Notes: generated by a model from the letters alone, not told the origin. A stretch of DNA of 64,000 nt from Hymenobacter ruricola (GCF_015694525.1 NZ_JADQDM010000012.1:62001-126000), one strand, 5' to 3'; shown: positions 21,437-31,530, counted from the first letter of the stretch. Translations and numbers: made by a program.

Positions 21437-24400
21437 ATGAAAAAAACTATTCTACTTTTCATTCTAACGCTGGCTTATTTTTCCGCTAAGGCTCAGGTTA
21501 GTCTATACACGTTCAACGGTGGCGGAACCAGCGGCAACTGGAACAACCCCAGCACCTGGACCACCGACCCCACCGGCTCGACCAGCCTGAACGGACGGGT
21601 GCCCACCGCCGGAGACATTGCGGTGGTAACCAACAGCTTTTCCCTTAATTTGACCGCCGATGTAACCACGCCCAACCTGACGGTAATTATTCAGCGGGGC
21701 GGCTCGCTGGACCTGGGTGCTACGGCCGGCTTCACCAACCCGCTGACGCGGCTGGCGGGCCAGGGCACGCTGCGGGTGGGCCGGGCCTACTTCCCGGCCG
21801 TCGGCACCAACGACTTCGACGACGCCAACACGGGCACCGTCGAACTCTACAACTGGGCCAGCACGCCGGGCACGCTGCCGCAGCCCGCTTCGGGCCAATA
21901 CAACAACCTGCGCCTACTGAACACCAGCAGCACGGCGTTTGCCGCGCAGCTCGATGCCAACCTCGCCCTCACCGGCAGCCTGACGCTGGCCCGTAGCACC
22001 GGCAGCGCCGCCGTGGCCCTGAACCTGGGCCAGACGGCCGGCGCCGCGCGCACCCTCACCGTGCTGGGCGACGTGGCCGTGGGCGCCGGCACCAGCCTCG
22101 GCGTGACGGCCGTGAACGGCGCGCACACCCTGGCGCTGAATGGCAGCCTGACCAACAACGGCACCGTGCAGCTGCGCAACAGCGACGCCCAGCGCTGCCT
22201 GCTGCTCTTCAGCGGCGCGGCCGATGCCACCCTGGCCTGCAACGGCCCCACCGACCTCAGCCAACTGCAGGTGAACAAGGGCACCGGCAGCACCGCCACG
22301 CTGAGCGTAACCTCGACGCCGACCACGCCCGCCGGCGGCAACCTGCGCCTGAACTACACTGGCGCGGCCGACCTGCTGCTGCTCACGAACGGCACCGCCA
22401 AGCTGGGCGCCAACATTGAGCTGCCGCGCCTGAGCAACTCAGGCGGCGGCAATAACTACGACCTGGGCTCTTCCTCCAACAGCCCCGCGCTGTGGATAGC
22501 GGGCGCCACCGTGCGCAACAACGCCAGCAACGCGCTGGTGGTGTACGGCTCGTTTCGCATCAGCGCGGGCCGCTTCGAGTGCCTTGGGGGCGAAGGCGCC
22601 GTGATTCGGGAAGACGGGCAGTTTCTGATTGAAGGCGGCACGATGGTGGTGGAGAAATTCCGGCCCTCGAACACCTCGGCCAACCACCGCGGTTCGTTCA
22701 CCATCACGGGCGGGCTGTTTGAGTGCAGCGGCACCGGCTCCGATGGCAACTTTGCCCGCTTCTCGCACCCGTACAAAACGCAGTCGTTCCGGATGACGGG
22801 CGGCACCATTCGGGTGCAGAACCCGCAGAACAGCAGCGGCTTGTTTCACATCGGCGTAAACCTCGACAACGCGAACGTAACCGGCGGCACCGTGGAAGTG
22901 CTGCTGCCTAACACCGCCACCAACGGTAAAATCCTAAGCACGGCCCCGTTCTGGAACCTGAGCGTGAGCAAGCCCGTGGCTGGCGGCGGCAGCAAGGCCG
23001 TGCTGGACGCCATTGGCGTGACGCCGGCTTACACGGGAGGCGCCACCACCACGGCGCAGCCCCTCACGGTGCTCAACAATTTCACCATCGCGGGGGCCAA
23101 CCCCGCCACCCTCGACGCCAACTCGCAGGACGTGAACGTGCAGGGCACCCTCACCATTGGGGCGGGCTGCACCTACCTGCCCACCACCAACACCACCCGT
23201 TTCAGCGGCGGCCAGGACCAGCTGCTGACCAACAACGGCAGCATCGGCTCGACGCTGAACACGTTTTACAACCTGACGGTGAATAAGTCGGCGGGCACGC
23301 TCTCGCTCGACGGCACGGCTACCACGTTCACCATCACCAACACGCTGAGCCTGCTCAACGGCGTGCTCAACGACGGCAGCAAAACCGTGAACGTGCTGGG
23401 CAATATCGTGAACTCGGCCTCGCACACCAGCGGCGGCGGCACCGGCGCCATCGTGCTGGCCGGCGCGGGCGGGCAAGTGGTGAGCGGCAACGGCAGCGGC
23501 GTGTTCGGCAACCTCATTATTAATAGCACGGCCCCGGCCGGCGCGGTGGCCGCCACCCTCACGGCCAACCAAAGCGTGGCCAGCGTGCTGACGCTGCAAA
23601 GCAACCACGTCCTCAATATTGGCTCCAACCGCTTGTCGCTGACCAGCATCAGCCCCACGGCGCTGATGGCGGGTGCGGGCGGCTTTTCGAGCCAGCGCAT
23701 GATTCGGACCGCCGGCAATCAGAGCGACCTGGGCCTGCGCAAAACCTACGGCGGCGCCGACTCCTTCACCTTCCCGGTGGGCACGGGCTCTAAATACACC
23801 CCGGCCACCATTGCCCTGGGAGCCACCATGCAGCTCTACGGCAAAGTGAGCGTGAGCCCCACCAACGCCCGCAACCCCTTCGTAACCAGCACCACCAACT
23901 CGCTGGCTTACTATTGGAAAGTGCGCAGCATCGACTTTGGCCCCATTCCGGCCGGCAGCATCACGGCCTCGTTCACCATGCTCAACGCCGACGCTGCGGG
24001 CACCTTGACCAGCTACGTGCCGGGCCGCTACCTGCCCGTGGCCTGGACTTCTTCCAACAATGTGAACCAAGTGGTGGAAGGCGCCACGAGTTCGGTCATT
24101 CAATTCCCGGGCTTGAGCCAGACCGATGGCGAGTTCACGGCCGGCGAAACGGTGGCTTTTGGGCCTGTCACGAGCTATTACTCCATCCGCAACGGCAACT
24201 GGGAGGACGCCAATCCGGCCACCACGCCCTGGAGCACGGCCGGCTTTGCGGGCGCGGCGGCTTCGTCGGTGCCGGGCCCGGGCAACCCGGTGTTCATCGG
24301 CTCGGCTAGCGGCGGCTTGTTCCACACCGTGACGGTGACGGCCAACGGCGCCCGCTCGGGCTCGCTCGTCATCGACCGCGGCGCCGTGCTGGACGTGCAG

Positions 24401-27400
24401 GCCTTCACGGGCCACAATTTTGGGGCCCTGCCCGATGCCACGGCCAGCGGCGCGGGCCGGCTGCGCATCAGCTCGGCCACGGCCACGGCCGAGTTTCCGG
24501 GCGGCGACTTTGGCTCGTTTCTGCAGCCCGGCGGCGGCACGGTGGAGTACTACACCACCGGCGTCCAAAGCTTTACGCTGCCCACCGCCTCGTTTACCAG
24601 CCTGCCCCTCGCCACCTACAAGAACCTGTGGCTCAACGCCGGAGCGGGCCAAACCGTGACCTTGCCCAACCAGGACCTGCGGGTGTTCGCGGAGCTGAAA
24701 ACCGGCACGGCCGCTTCCTACAGCGGCCAGGTGCTGCTGAATGACGGCGCGGCCGGCAACCTGACGGCTGACTCCTTGCTGGCGGTGCAAAACGGCATCC
24801 TGCGCTACGTGAACGGCAGCGGCGCCACCCGCACCGTCGCCGTGGGCAATAATGTAACCGTGGCCGCGGGCGCCACCTTCGACGTCAACGGTGCGGGCGC
24901 GGCTACTACCACGCCGCATGCGCTGCTGGTGGGCGGCTCGCTCACGAACGACGGCACCCTGGACTTCGGCACCGCCGGCACGAGCCGGGCCACGCTGACC
25001 TTCACCGGCAGCCAGAACACCCGCTTGACCGGCACCACGGCCGGCGCCAGCACCAAGCTCTTCGCCCTGACGGTGGACAAAGGTGCCAGCCAGGCTCCCA
25101 CCCTGACCCTGGACGTGGCCGGCACCCTAACCACGCCCACCAGCGGCTGGCTCACGCTGGCCAACGGCACGCTGCGCTACGCCCGGCCAGGCGCCAGCAC
25201 CCTCACGGTGCACGACGCGGCCAGCCCCTACGTCATCAATGAAAAAGCCGGCCTGAACGTGGACGCCGCCGCCGGCACCGTGACGGTGGCCACCGCCAAC
25301 GACGCCGCAGCCGACCTGCAGCTCGCGGGCCAACTGCGGGTGCTGCAAGGCACGCTGCAAGTGGGCACCGCCACCAACACCGCCGGCAACGACCTGGAGT
25401 ACGCCAGCGCCGGCGCCCCCACCGTGCGCGTGAGCGGCACCGGCAGCCTGTACGTAAACGGCCAGTTGCGCCGCCCCACCACCAACACCAGCGGCGCGCT
25501 GCGCTTCGACCAAAGCGGCGGCTCGGTGGAGTTGGGCGGCGTGGGCGCCAGCGCGGCGGGCAACCGCGAGCGCGGCGTGTTTGAAGTGCAGGGCGCCGGC
25601 AGCCGGTTCCGCCTCACGGGCGGTACCCTGACGCTGCGCCGCTCCAACCAAAACGCCGGCCTCATCGCCGACTTGTTCCTGCGGCCCGACTCGACGGACG
25701 TGACCGCCGGCACCGTGGTGCTGGGCAATGCGGTGGCCGGCGCGGGCAACGTGGCCGTGACCGTGGATTCCTCGGTGCCGCTCTACGACCTGCGCGTGGA
25801 GGCCGGCGCCAACGGCACCAGCCAGAACACGGGCCAGCTCACCGGCGCCAACGCCCTCACCCTGAAAGGCTCGCTGACCATTGGCAACGCCAACGCCTTT
25901 TTCAACGCCAATGGCCTGGGGCTGAACATCGGCCAGAAGCTGATTAACAACAACCCCTCCACCAACACCGGCCTGAGCAACGGCGGCTTCCGCCCCGGCA
26001 CCGCCACTCAGACGACTACCTTCACCGGCGGCATCGCGGCCCAGGAGCTCACCACGACGGGCACGGTGGCCGCCAACATTACCGTGTTCGGCAGCCTAGT
26101 GCTCAACAACGCCCAGCCCAGCGGCGCCCTGACTCTGCAAACCGGCCGCAACGCCCGCGTGCTCGGCAGCCTCACGCTCAGCAAAGGCACGTTGGCCGAC
26201 AATGGCCAGACCATCAGCGTGCTGGGCGATGTACTGAACTCGGCCACGCACACCAGCGCCCCCGGCGGCAGCCTGACCCTGACCGGCAACGCCAATCAAA
26301 ACGTGGGCGGCAACGGCACCGGCCGCTTCGGCAACGTGGTGCTGAACAACGCCGCCGGCGCCACCACCCTCGTCGACCAGGAAATCACGGGCGTGCTGAC
26401 CCTCACCAGCGGCGCGCTCACCATCGGCTCGAACCTGCTGTGGCTGAGCAACCCCGCCGGCGGGGCCGTGGCGGGCACCTTCAACGCCGCCACTTGCATT
26501 CGCACCAACGGCATCGTGGCCGATTTGGGCCTGCGGAAGTCGTACCCCACCGGCGCCAGCAGCTTTACGTTCCCGCTGGGCGTGGCCGGCAAGTACACGC
26601 CCGTGGCCCTGAACACCATCACCAACGGCACGGCCGGCACCCTCACGGTGCGGCCCATCAACGCGCCCCACCCCAGCACCACCGACCCTGCCGATAAGGA
26701 GCTGGCCTACTACTGGAAGCTGACCCGCACCGGTTTCGATGCGGCCACCACGCTCACGCACAGCTACACGTACTGGGACCAGGCCGCCGGCAACACCGAC
26801 GTGCGCGGCACCGAGGGCAGCTACCGCCTGGCCCGCTTCGTGAACGGCGCCTGGAACCCGCTCAACGGCTTCGTCGGCAGCGCGGCGAACCCGACGACTA
26901 ACACGCTCACCCTGACCGGGGCGCAGCACTTCGACGGCGACTACACCGGCGGCGAAAGCAGCGAGTTCGGCACGGTGCCCACCTTCTACAGCCGCACGGC
27001 CACGGCTGGGCTGCCCGGGGGCGCCGCCTGGGACGCGGCTTCGTCGTGGACCTTCAACCCCGACGGCAGCGACGGCCCCCTGGCCCTGCCCACTGCCTTC
27101 CCCACGCAGGCCAACCCCGTGGTAATTCTCGGCGGCCACCGCATCAACGCCAACGGCCCCGGCCGGGGCGCGGCCAACCTGGCCCTGCAAGGCACCCTGG
27201 ACCTGGGCGCCAACGGCGCCAACAACTTCAACACCGTGGCTGGGCCCGGCACGCTGATTATTGGCTCCTCGCTGTTCCCGGCCGGCAACTACACCGAATT
27301 TATGGCCGGCGGCAGCGGCGGCACCGTGAACTACATCGGCGCCGTGCAGCTGCCCGCCCGCGACACGTACAACAACCTGCAATTCACGGGCGGCAACGCC

Positions 27401-29308
27401 AAACAGCTCAGCAACCTCGACCTGACCATCAACGGTGCCCTGCTGGTGGCCAGCGGCACCACGGTGCTCAACCCCACCAGCCAGAACCTGACGCTGACTT
27501 CCACCACCAGCGGCGCCACCCTGGGTGGCACCCTTGACTTGAGCGAAGGCAGCCTGAGCGCCAAAGCTTTCCTGCTCAACTCCGGGCTGCTGACCATCGG
27601 CAGCGGCACGGTGAGTACGGGCACCTCCTTCACCAACAGCGGCACCGTCAACAACGGCAGCGGCGCGGTGAGCGTAGGCACGGCCTTCGACAACAGCGGC
27701 ACCTACAACGCCAACATGGGGCCGGGCCCGCTCACGGTGGGCACTTCGCTCACCAACAGCGGCCTGTTCCGGGCCGGCGACGGCGGCCTGACCGTGGGCG
27801 ACGCCCTGACCAACACGGCCAGCGGCACCTTCCAACTGGCCGCCGGCGACCTGACCGTGGCCAGCAACCTGAGCAATGCGGGCACCTTTGTGGTCAATAA
27901 CGCCAACACGCTGCGCATTGGCGGTGATTTGGTGAACACCGCGGGCGCGGGCGGCTCGTTTGCGGCCGGGCCCAGCACCGTGCTGCTCCAAGGCAATTTC
28001 ACGAACTCCGGCGTCAGCTTCGTGCCCGGCACCAGCACCGTGCGCTTCCTGGCCAACGCCGGCCGCGCCATCACCGGCGCCACCACCTTCTACAACCTGC
28101 AGAAGCCGGGCAGCGGCGTGCTCACCCTGGCGGGCACCACCGACGCCACCGTCAGCAACGTGCTTACGCTCAGCAATGGACTGATTGCCACCGGCAGCAA
28201 TACGCTACGCCTCACCAACACGGCTGCGCAGCCCATCGTGGGCACCGGCACCACGGCCTACGTGAGCGGCCGTCTGGCCATCAGCATTCCCAACGCCGCG
28301 GCGGCCAGCCGCGAGTTTCCGGTGGGCGCGGGCGGGCGCTACCGGCCCGTCACCATTCAGCCCCAGGGCGCTTCGGCCAATCCAGTGGTGCTGGTGGAAA
28401 TCCTGAACGGGGCGCCGGCCGGCACTGTGGACAACACCTTGTCCAACCTCTCGGCCAACCGTTACTACCGCATTTTCCTGCTGTCGGGCAGCATCAACCA
28501 GCCCACGGTGCAGCTCAGCTTCAACACGGAAGGCATTGTGGACGAGGAAGTGAACGTGCCCGGCAACCTGCGGGTGGCCCGCTCCACCGGCAACGCCGGC
28601 CCCTGGAGCAACGCGGGCGGCGCCGGGGTGTACTCGCCGGCCTTCCCGCGCGGCTACACCATCTCGGCCCCCGTGCTCATCAACAGCAATTCGTACTTCG
28701 CCCTGGCCTCGACCAATGCCGTCGACAACCCGCTGTCCGGCATTGCGCCGCTGCCCGTGGAGCTGACGAAGTTTACGGCCACGCCTGTGGGCAGCGCCGT
28801 GCACGTAGCCTGGGGCACCGCCAGCGAGAAAAACAGCGACTACTTCGACGTGCAGCGCTCGGCCAACGGCCTGCGCTTTGAAACCCTGACCAAAGTAGCC
28901 GCCCAAGGCAGCAGCACTGCCCGCCACGACTACGCGCACCGCGACGAGCGCCCCTTGCCGGGCCTGAGCTACTACCGCCTGCGGCAGGTAGACCGCGACG
29001 GCACGTTCCGCTACAGCCCGGTGGTGGCCGTGCGCTTCGGCGCCGCCAGTGGCCCGGTATCCGTCACGCTCTACCCCAACCCGAGCACGGGCACCAGCTT
29101 CCGCCTCGCGGCCCAGAACGTGCCCGCCGGCCCGGCCACGGTGCGCGTGTTCGACCTGCAGGGTCGCCTCGTGAGCCAGCACGCCGTCGATTTTGCGCAG
29201 CCGGATTTGGCTGTGCTACCCGACCGGCCGTTGGCTGCGGGCATGTACGTGGTGACCGTGCAAACCAGCGTCGGCCAGTTTACGCAGCGGCTGGAAGTTC
29301 GGGAATAG
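21437..29308 (+). CDS. Giant T9SS-exported surface protein (2623 residues)
   Basis: A secreted repetitive beta-rich protein. Signal peptide MKKTILLFILTLAYFSAKAQ. The body contains three large modules. Each opens with an aromatic/Trp block (GNWNNPSTWTTDPTG near residue 35; YSIRNGNWEDANPATTPW near 915; AAWDAASSWTFNPDG near 1860), continues as short Gly/Thr/Asn-rich strands like a beta-helix (LTLSNGL, NVLGNIVNSASHTSGGG), and ends with a PVG.G.KYTP block (residues about 775, 1710 and 2300). Near residue 2440 comes a LPVELTKFTATP...SEKNSDYFDVQRS fibronectin-like domain and finally a type A sorting domain (LYPNPSTG...GMYVVTVQT). Probably an adhesin or matrix protein on the cell surface. The ATG at 21437 is fixed by the signal peptide. 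Confidence 0.93.
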   Translation: MKKTILLFILTLAYFSAKAQVSLYTFNGGGTSGNWNNPSTWTTDPTGSTSLNGRVPTAGDIAVVTNSFSLNLTADVTTPNLTVIIQRGGSLDLGATAGFTNPLTRLAGQGTLRVGRAYFPAVGTNDFDDANTGTVELYNWASTPGTLPQPASGQYNNLRLLNTSSTAFAAQLDANLALTGSLTLARSTGSAAVALNLGQTAGAARTLTVLGDVAVGAGTSLGVTAVNGAHTLALNGSLTNNGTVQLRNSDAQRCLLLFSGAADATLACNGPTDLSQLQVNKGTGSTATLSVTSTPTTPAGGNLRLNYTGAADLLLLTNGTAKLGANIELPRLSNSGGGNNYDLGSSSNSPALWIAGATVRNNASNALVVYGSFRISAGRFECLGGEGAVIREDGQFLIEGGTMVVEKFRPSNTSANHRGSFTITGGLFECSGTGSDGNFARFSHPYKTQSFRMTGGTIRVQNPQNSSGLFHIGVNLDNANVTGGTVEVLLPNTATNGKILSTAPFWNLSVSKPVAGGGSKAVLDAIGVTPAYTGGATTTAQPLTVLNNFTIAGANPATLDANSQDVNVQGTLTIGAGCTYLPTTNTTRFSGGQDQLLTNNGSIGSTLNTFYNLTVNKSAGTLSLDGTATTFTITNTLSLLNGVLNDGSKTVNVLGNIVNSASHTSGGGTGAIVLAGAGGQVVSGNGSGVFGNLIINSTAPAGAVAATLTANQSVASVLTLQSNHVLNIGSNRLSLTSISPTALMAGAGGFSSQRMIRTAGNQSDLGLRKTYGGADSFTFPVGTGSKYTPATIALGATMQLYGKVSVSPTNARNPFVTSTTNSLAYYWKVRSIDFGPIPAGSITASFTMLNADAAGTLTSYVPGRYLPVAWTSSNNVNQVVEGATSSVIQFPGLSQTDGEFTAGETVAFGPVTSYYSIRNGNWEDANPATTPWSTAGFAGAAASSVPGPGNPVFIGSASGGLFHTVTVTANGARSGSLVIDRGAVLDVQAFTGHNFGALPDATASGAGRLRISSATATAEFPGGDFGSFLQPGGGTVEYYTTGVQSFTLPTASFTSLPLATYKNLWLNAGAGQTVTLPNQDLRVFAELKTGTAASYSGQVLLNDGAAGNLTADSLLAVQNGILRYVNGSGATRTVAVGNNVTVAAGATFDVNGAGAATTTPHALLVGGSLTNDGTLDFGTAGTSRATLTFTGSQNTRLTGTTAGASTKLFALTVDKGASQAPTLTLDVAGTLTTPTSGWLTLANGTLRYARPGASTLTVHDAASPYVINEKAGLNVDAAAGTVTVATANDAAADLQLAGQLRVLQGTLQVGTATNTAGNDLEYASAGAPTVRVSGTGSLYVNGQLRRPTTNTSGALRFDQSGGSVELGGVGASAAGNRERGVFEVQGAGSRFRLTGGTLTLRRSNQNAGLIADLFLRPDSTDVTAGTVVLGNAVAGAGNVAVTVDSSVPLYDLRVEAGANGTSQNTGQLTGANALTLKGSLTIGNANAFFNANGLGLNIGQKLINNNPSTNTGLSNGGFRPGTATQTTTFTGGIAAQELTTTGTVAANITVFGSLVLNNAQPSGALTLQTGRNARVLGSLTLSKGTLADNGQTISVLGDVLNSATHTSAPGGSLTLTGNANQNVGGNGTGRFGNVVLNNAAGATTLVDQEITGVLTLTSGALTIGSNLLWLSNPAGGAVAGTFNAATCIRTNGIVADLGLRKSYPTGASSFTFPLGVAGKYTPVALNTITNGTAGTLTVRPINAPHPSTTDPADKELAYYWKLTRTGFDAATTLTHSYTYWDQAAGNTDVRGTEGSYRLARFVNGAWNPLNGFVGSAANPTTNTLTLTGAQHFDGDYTGGESSEFGTVPTFYSRTATAGLPGGAAWDAASSWTFNPDGSDGPLALPTAFPTQANPVVILGGHRINANGPGRGAANLALQGTLDLGANGANNFNTVAGPGTLIIGSSLFPAGNYTEFMAGGSGGTVNYIGAVQLPARDTYNNLQFTGGNAKQLSNLDLTINGALLVASGTTVLNPTSQNLTLTSTTSGATLGGTLDLSEGSLSAKAFLLNSGLLTIGSGTVSTGTSFTNSGTVNNGSGAVSVGTAFDNSGTYNANMGPGPLTVGTSLTNSGLFRAGDGGLTVGDALTNTASGTFQLAAGDLTVASNLSNAGTFVVNNANTLRIGGDLVNTAGAGGSFAAGPSTVLLQGNFTNSGVSFVPGTSTVRFLANAGRAITGATTFYNLQKPGSGVLTLAGTTDATVSNVLTLSNGLIATGSNTLRLTNTAAQPIVGTGTTAYVSGRLAISIPNAAAASREFPVGAGGRYRPVTIQPQGASANPVVLVEILNGAPAGTVDNTLSNLSANRYYRIFLLSGSINQPTVQLSFNTEGIVDEEVNVPGNLRVARSTGNAGPWSNAGGAGVYSPAFPRGYTISAPVLINSNSYFALASTNAVDNPLSGIAPLPVELTKFTATPVGSAVHVAWGTASEKNSDYFDVQRSANGLRFETLTKVAAQGSSTARHDYAHRDERPLPGLSYYRLRQVDRDGTFRYSPVVAVRFGAASGPVSVTLYPNPSTGTSFRLAAQNVPAGPATVRVFDLQGRLVSQHAVDFAQPDLAVLPDRPLAAGMYVVTVQTSVGQFTQRLEVRE

Positions 29309-29333
29309 TTGTTCCCAGTGCTTGATAATGGAA

Positions 29334-29363
29334 AAGGCGGCTTCCTCGGAAGCCGCCTTTTTT
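29334..29363 (+). terminator. Terminator of the giant T9SS gene
   Basis: The stem AAGGCGGCTTCC/GGAAGCCGCCTT is followed by a six-base T-run, 26 bases after the stop codon. Confidence 0.92.
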
Positions 29364-29483
29364 ATGAAAGTACCGCCTGGGGCGCGTTACATTGGCCGTT
29401 TTCTCCGAACTTCACCTGGGCAAATCGGGTTGAGCGCACAATTCTTAAAATATTGTAGCGGGGCGAGCGTCTGCTTGTTCAGA

Positions 29484-30098
29484 ATGAAAACCATGGCACT
29501 TTCGCTCCCCTCCTCCCTTGTTCCCCCGATGACGGCTGCCCAGCAGGACCGCCAGATTGCCGACGCCGTGCGCCAGCAGCGCCCGCGGCTGCTGCAGTTC
29601 ATCCGGCGCCGCATCCCCGACGAAGCCGAGGCCGAAGACCTCCTGCAGGACGTCTTCGCCGAGCTCGTGGAAAGCTACCGGCTGCTGAAGCCCGTGGAGC
29701 AGGCGGCGGCCTGGCTCTTCCGGGTGGCCCGCAACCGCATCACCGACCTCTACCGCCGCAAGCGGCCGGTGAGCCTCGAAGAAGCCTTTGGCGCGGCCGA
29801 GGCCAACGAGGACGGCGAAGGCCTGCTGCTGGCCGACCTGCTGCCCGCCGCCGACGACTCGCCCGAAAACCGCCTGCTGCGCGAAACCCTCATGGACGCG
29901 CTGTCGGAAGCATTGGCCGAATTACCGGCTGCCCAGCGCGAGGTGTTCGTGTGGCACGAGCTGGAAGACAAAACCTTCCGCGAAATGGAGGAAGAAACCG
30001 GTGTGCCGCTCAAAACCCTTATTTCGCGCAAGCACTACGCCGTGCTGCACCTGCGCAAGCGCCTGCAAACCCTGTACACCGAACTGTTCACCGATTAA
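29484..30098 (+). CDS. ECF-type RNA polymerase sigma factor
   Basis: A sigma-70 family protein of 189-204 residues, depending on start. Region 2 is seen as EAEDLLQDVFAELVESY...AWLFRVARNRITDLYRRKRP and region 4 as LSEALAELPAAQREVFVWHELEDKTFREMEEETGVPLKTLISRKHYAVLHLRKRL. Region 3 is absent, so this is an ECF (group 4) sigma. Starts at 29484, 29493 and 29529 are all possible; the last (MTAAQQDRQIADAV) fits the family best. The gene is 113 bases upstream of a small membrane protein that may form its regulatory partner. No classical FecR or zinc anti-sigma gene follows. Confidence 0.92.
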   Translation: MKTMALSLPSSLVPPMTAAQQDRQIADAVRQQRPRLLQFIRRRIPDEAEAEDLLQDVFAELVESYRLLKPVEQAAAWLFRVARNRITDLYRRKRPVSLEEAFGAAEANEDGEGLLLADLLPAADDSPENRLLRETLMDALSEALAELPAAQREVFVWHELEDKTFREMEEETGVPLKTLISRKHYAVLHLRKRLQTLYTELFTD

Positions 30099-30211
30099 TT
30101 TGCTGGTTTTAATGAGGCGCTGACGTGCTGGCTCACAGCACGTCACCTAGCCCATTCCGCCGCCCATCTCAGTAGCCCATCAGCACATCGACCAATCAAC
30201 CCATCAATATC

Positions 30212-30592
30212 ATGGACCGTAAATTCTGGCTGCTGCGCGGCCTCCGTTTCTTTCTTTTTGCGGCGCTGTTTATCGTCGTCATTGGCTTCGGCACCCAAGC
30301 CCTCTGGAACTGGCTGATGCCTCAGCTATTTCATCTTCCGGCCATCAGCCTGCCCCAAACCTATGGCCTGCTGCTGCTGAGCCGCATCTTGTTTGGCTTT
30401 AAACCCGGCGGGCGGCCCGGGGGCTGGGCCGCCAAGAAACGGGCCTGGCAGCAGCGCATGGCCGGCCGCATGGAGCACCTCAGCCCCGACGCCCGCGAGA
30501 AGTTCCGCCAGGAAATGCGCGCCCGCTGCGGCATGGGCTGGATGCACAAGCCCGAAGCGGCAGCCGACATGGCCGCCCGGCAACCCGCCTAG
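30212..30592 (+). CDS. Small membrane protein paired with the sigma factor
   Basis: A 126-residue protein. Two hydrophobic segments at about residues 9-33 and 48-64 (the latter a hairpin of LPQTYGLLLLSRILFGF), then a Lys/Arg-rich cytoplasmic tail with KKRAWQQRMAGRMEHLSPDAREKFRQEMRARCG. Its position directly after an ECF sigma gene, same strand, before one terminator, suggests a two-gene operon. The charged tail resembles proteins that pair with sigma factors in other Bacteroidota; an anti-sigma role is an inference. No conserved zinc site (HxxxCxxC) is visible. Confidence 0.75.
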   Translation: MDRKFWLLRGLRFFLFAALFIVVIGFGTQALWNWLMPQLFHLPAISLPQTYGLLLLSRILFGFKPGGRPGGWAAKKRAWQQRMAGRMEHLSPDAREKFRQEMRARCGMGWMHKPEAAADMAARQPA

Positions 30593-30626
30593 GCATTACT
30601 CGCCCGCTTTTCTGCAAAAACTTTGG

Positions 30627-30657
30627 TGCGGCCTCCCCAGCGGAGGCCGCATTTTTT
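30627..30657 (+). terminator. Terminator of the sigma-factor operon
   Basis: A perfect 10-base stem (TGCGGCCTCC/GGAGGCCGCA) followed by six T, 35 bases beyond the stop codon of the small membrane protein. Confidence 0.92.
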
Positions 30658-30659
30658 AT

Positions 30660-30980
30660 GCTGGCCCGGTTCTTCTGCCGCGAGTACCGGCGGTGCTGGC
30701 TTGCAACCTTGTTTGGTGGGCGGGCCGGGCAAAAGGCAGCCCGATGCCCCGGCGGCGGACAGTTGGCACAGCATTTTTTGCTTGAAAGTGCTTCAGTCAG
30801 ACGTTATGGCCAGAACAACAAACGGAAGGAAAGTCACCTCGAAAGGCAATTGATTTATATTCAATACGCTACTGCACCTGGCCCTTGTAAAAGAGTCATT
30901 CGACGTCGCTTTATAATGAAACTTCGATACCTAATTCATTGAGTTTATTCGAGAATGGAATTAACTATAAGGAGGAACAA
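30660..30980. other. Intergenic region turning AT-rich, no gene recognised
   Basis: The stretch shifts from GC-rich to markedly AT-rich around 30780. A 94-codon open frame at 30658-30942 has no signal, motif or ribosome-binding context and I do not accept it. The region leads into the promoter of the next gene. Confidence 0.4.
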
Positions 30981-30982
30981 GC

Positions 30983-31014
30983 TTGCATAATTGGCATAAG
31001 TAGTTGTACGTTTG
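30983..31014 (+). promoter_or_regulatory. Bacteroidota-type promoter of the small secreted protein gene
   Basis: TAcgTTTG at 31007-31014 fits the -7 consensus exactly and TTG at 30983-30985 sits 21 bases upstream as the -33 element. The start codon is at 31040, giving a leader of about 20 bases. Confidence 0.75.
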
Positions 31015-31039
31015 TATTGTTAAATTAAAAATTATAAAA

Positions 31040-31459
31040 ATGCAAACCACTACCCAATCCCGCATTATCGCCGCACTGGCATTTCTCAGCTTGCTGCTGG
31101 CGGCTTCTCCGAGCTGGGCCCAACTGGCTTACACTGACGTACTTCAGCCGAAAGCAACGGCTGCCGATGCCGACCCCGAAGTGGGCAAGCCCGCGGCCAA
31201 AACCACGACCAAAACCATTCATGGCGTAATTCAGAACGATAAGGGGGCTTTGCCGGGCGCCACCGTTTGGCTGCAAGGCAGCCGCACCATCGTGGTGACT
31301 AACTCTGAAGGCGAGTTTGAGCTACAGGTGCCGGCCGATGCCACCACCGTGAAGCTGGTGTGCGGCTACGGCGGCCTGCAGGAAGAAGTACTGACCCTGA
31401 CGCCAGCGAAGGCCATGGGCTCCATCTACCTGCTGCAAACCAAAAGCGCGGCCAAATAA
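31040..31459 (+). CDS. Small secreted protein with carboxypeptidase-like regulatory domain
   Basis: A 139-residue protein. Signal peptide ends LLLAASPSWAQ. From about residue 58 there is a single CarboxypepD_reg-like beta-sandwich: TIHGVIQNDKGALPGATVWLQGSRTIVVTNSEGEFELQVPADATTVKLVCGYGG. The same domain is normally the N-terminal part of TonB-dependent receptors; here it is freestanding and has no plug or barrel. It converges on a full receptor gene at 31619, and the two share a bidirectional terminator. A role in binding or in the envelope is inferred only. Confidence 0.82.
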   Translation: MQTTTQSRIIAALAFLSLLLAASPSWAQLAYTDVLQPKATAADADPEVGKPAAKTTTKTIHGVIQNDKGALPGATVWLQGSRTIVVTNSEGEFELQVPADATTVKLVCGYGGLQEEVLTLTPAKAMGSIYLLQTKSAAK

Positions 31460-31530
31460 GCAGCGGCTCGGTAGTCGTTTTTCCACAGCTCCACGGCTTG
31501 CCCGGCGTTTGCTTTCCGCTCCTTCGTCCT

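Noticed and set aside
22934..24919. 661-codon open frame on the strand opposite the giant T9SS gene (and a 631-codon one at 26096-27991)
   Set aside because: Both lie wholly inside the giant gene, are composed of Arg/Gly/Ala/His-rich sequence without signal or domain, and follow from high G+C and the codon bias of the real gene.
30658..30942. 94-codon open frame before the small secreted protein gene
   Set aside because: It starts within the terminator tail, has no ribosome-binding context or motif, and crosses a sharp change in base composition.
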